Positions 5,622 through 5,686 of a DNA stretch of 5,686 bases are shown one piece after another. Each line of letters opens with the position of its first letter. Positions within the stretch are counted from its first letter, which is position 1. Both the position numbers and the translations under genes were made by a program. Origin of the DNA: an uncultured Erysipelotrichaceae bacterium (GTDB taxonomy: Bacteria; Bacillota_I; Bacilli_A; Erysipelotrichales; Erysipelotrichaceae); assembly GCA_937893225.1 (NCBI GenBank), contig CALBJM010000297.1:1-5686 (forward strand). Direction: 5' to 3'. The notes below the pieces were generated by a model. That model saw nothing but the letters and a program-made list of their open reading frames with translations. It was not told the DNA's origin and ran no database searches.

Positions 5622-5686
5622 ATGGAAGATAATAATGCAGAAGAAGTAAAACAAGAAAAAAATCCATCTAGTATGGGAAATTATAG
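5622..5686 (+). CDS. Start of an unrecognised gene, cut by the right edge
   Basis: An ATG at 5622 with GAGG (5612-5615) six bases upstream opens 21 codons without a stop to the edge. The visible peptide starts MEDNNAEEVKQEKNPSS and is acidic, lysine-rich and probably disordered. No family can be named from this. The ribosome site, the preceding terminator and the promoter-like element make a real gene start likely. Confidence 0.6.
   Translation, partial: MEDNNAEEVKQEKNPSSMGNY

Overview
The window is AT-rich, with genes closely packed behind strong Shine-Dalgarno sites and many AT-ending codons. This suggests a low-GC Firmicute. The protein style (clostridial-type aspartokinase, short homoserine dehydrogenase) fits an anaerobic gut lineage such as the Erysipelotrichia. 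That placement is a judgement from sequence character, not the result of a search.

Layout. Positions 1-1472 on the minus strand hold threonine synthase (thrC), cut by the left edge only a few residues before its expected C-terminus. A 94-base divergent intergenic region follows, carrying back-to-back promoter candidates. On the plus strand from 1567 come homoserine dehydrogenase (hom), aspartokinase (lysC) and aspartate-semialdehyde dehydrogenase (asd). Consecutive genes overlap by ATGA, so the three are almost certainly co-transcribed and translationally coupled. After a 37-base gap with no terminator lies an unrecognised 173-residue gene (5034-5555) with an N-terminal membrane or lipoprotein-type segment. 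It ends in a clear intrinsic terminator (5554-5580). The first 21 codons of another unrecognised gene begin at 5622 and run off the right edge.

Pathway. LysC phosphorylates aspartate, Asd reduces aspartyl phosphate to the semialdehyde, Hom reduces that to homoserine, and ThrC converts O-phosphohomoserine to threonine. The missing step is homoserine kinase (thrB), which is not in the window. The locus therefore supplies the common aspartate-family trunk and the threonine branch. No dap genes are present.

Points for a second look are the uncharacterised 173-residue protein, whose C-terminal half looks like a small alpha/beta (possibly RraB-like) domain; the reduced C-terminal tail of Hom; an atypical segment in the first ACT domain of LysC; the overlapping thrC/hom promoters; and two perfect palindromes, one at the end of asd and one inside the 173-residue gene. 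I found no RNA genes, mobile elements, CRISPR arrays or known riboswitches. The window looks like an ordinary biosynthetic locus with one unexplained passenger gene, and I did not find a clear new defence-type or other novel system.
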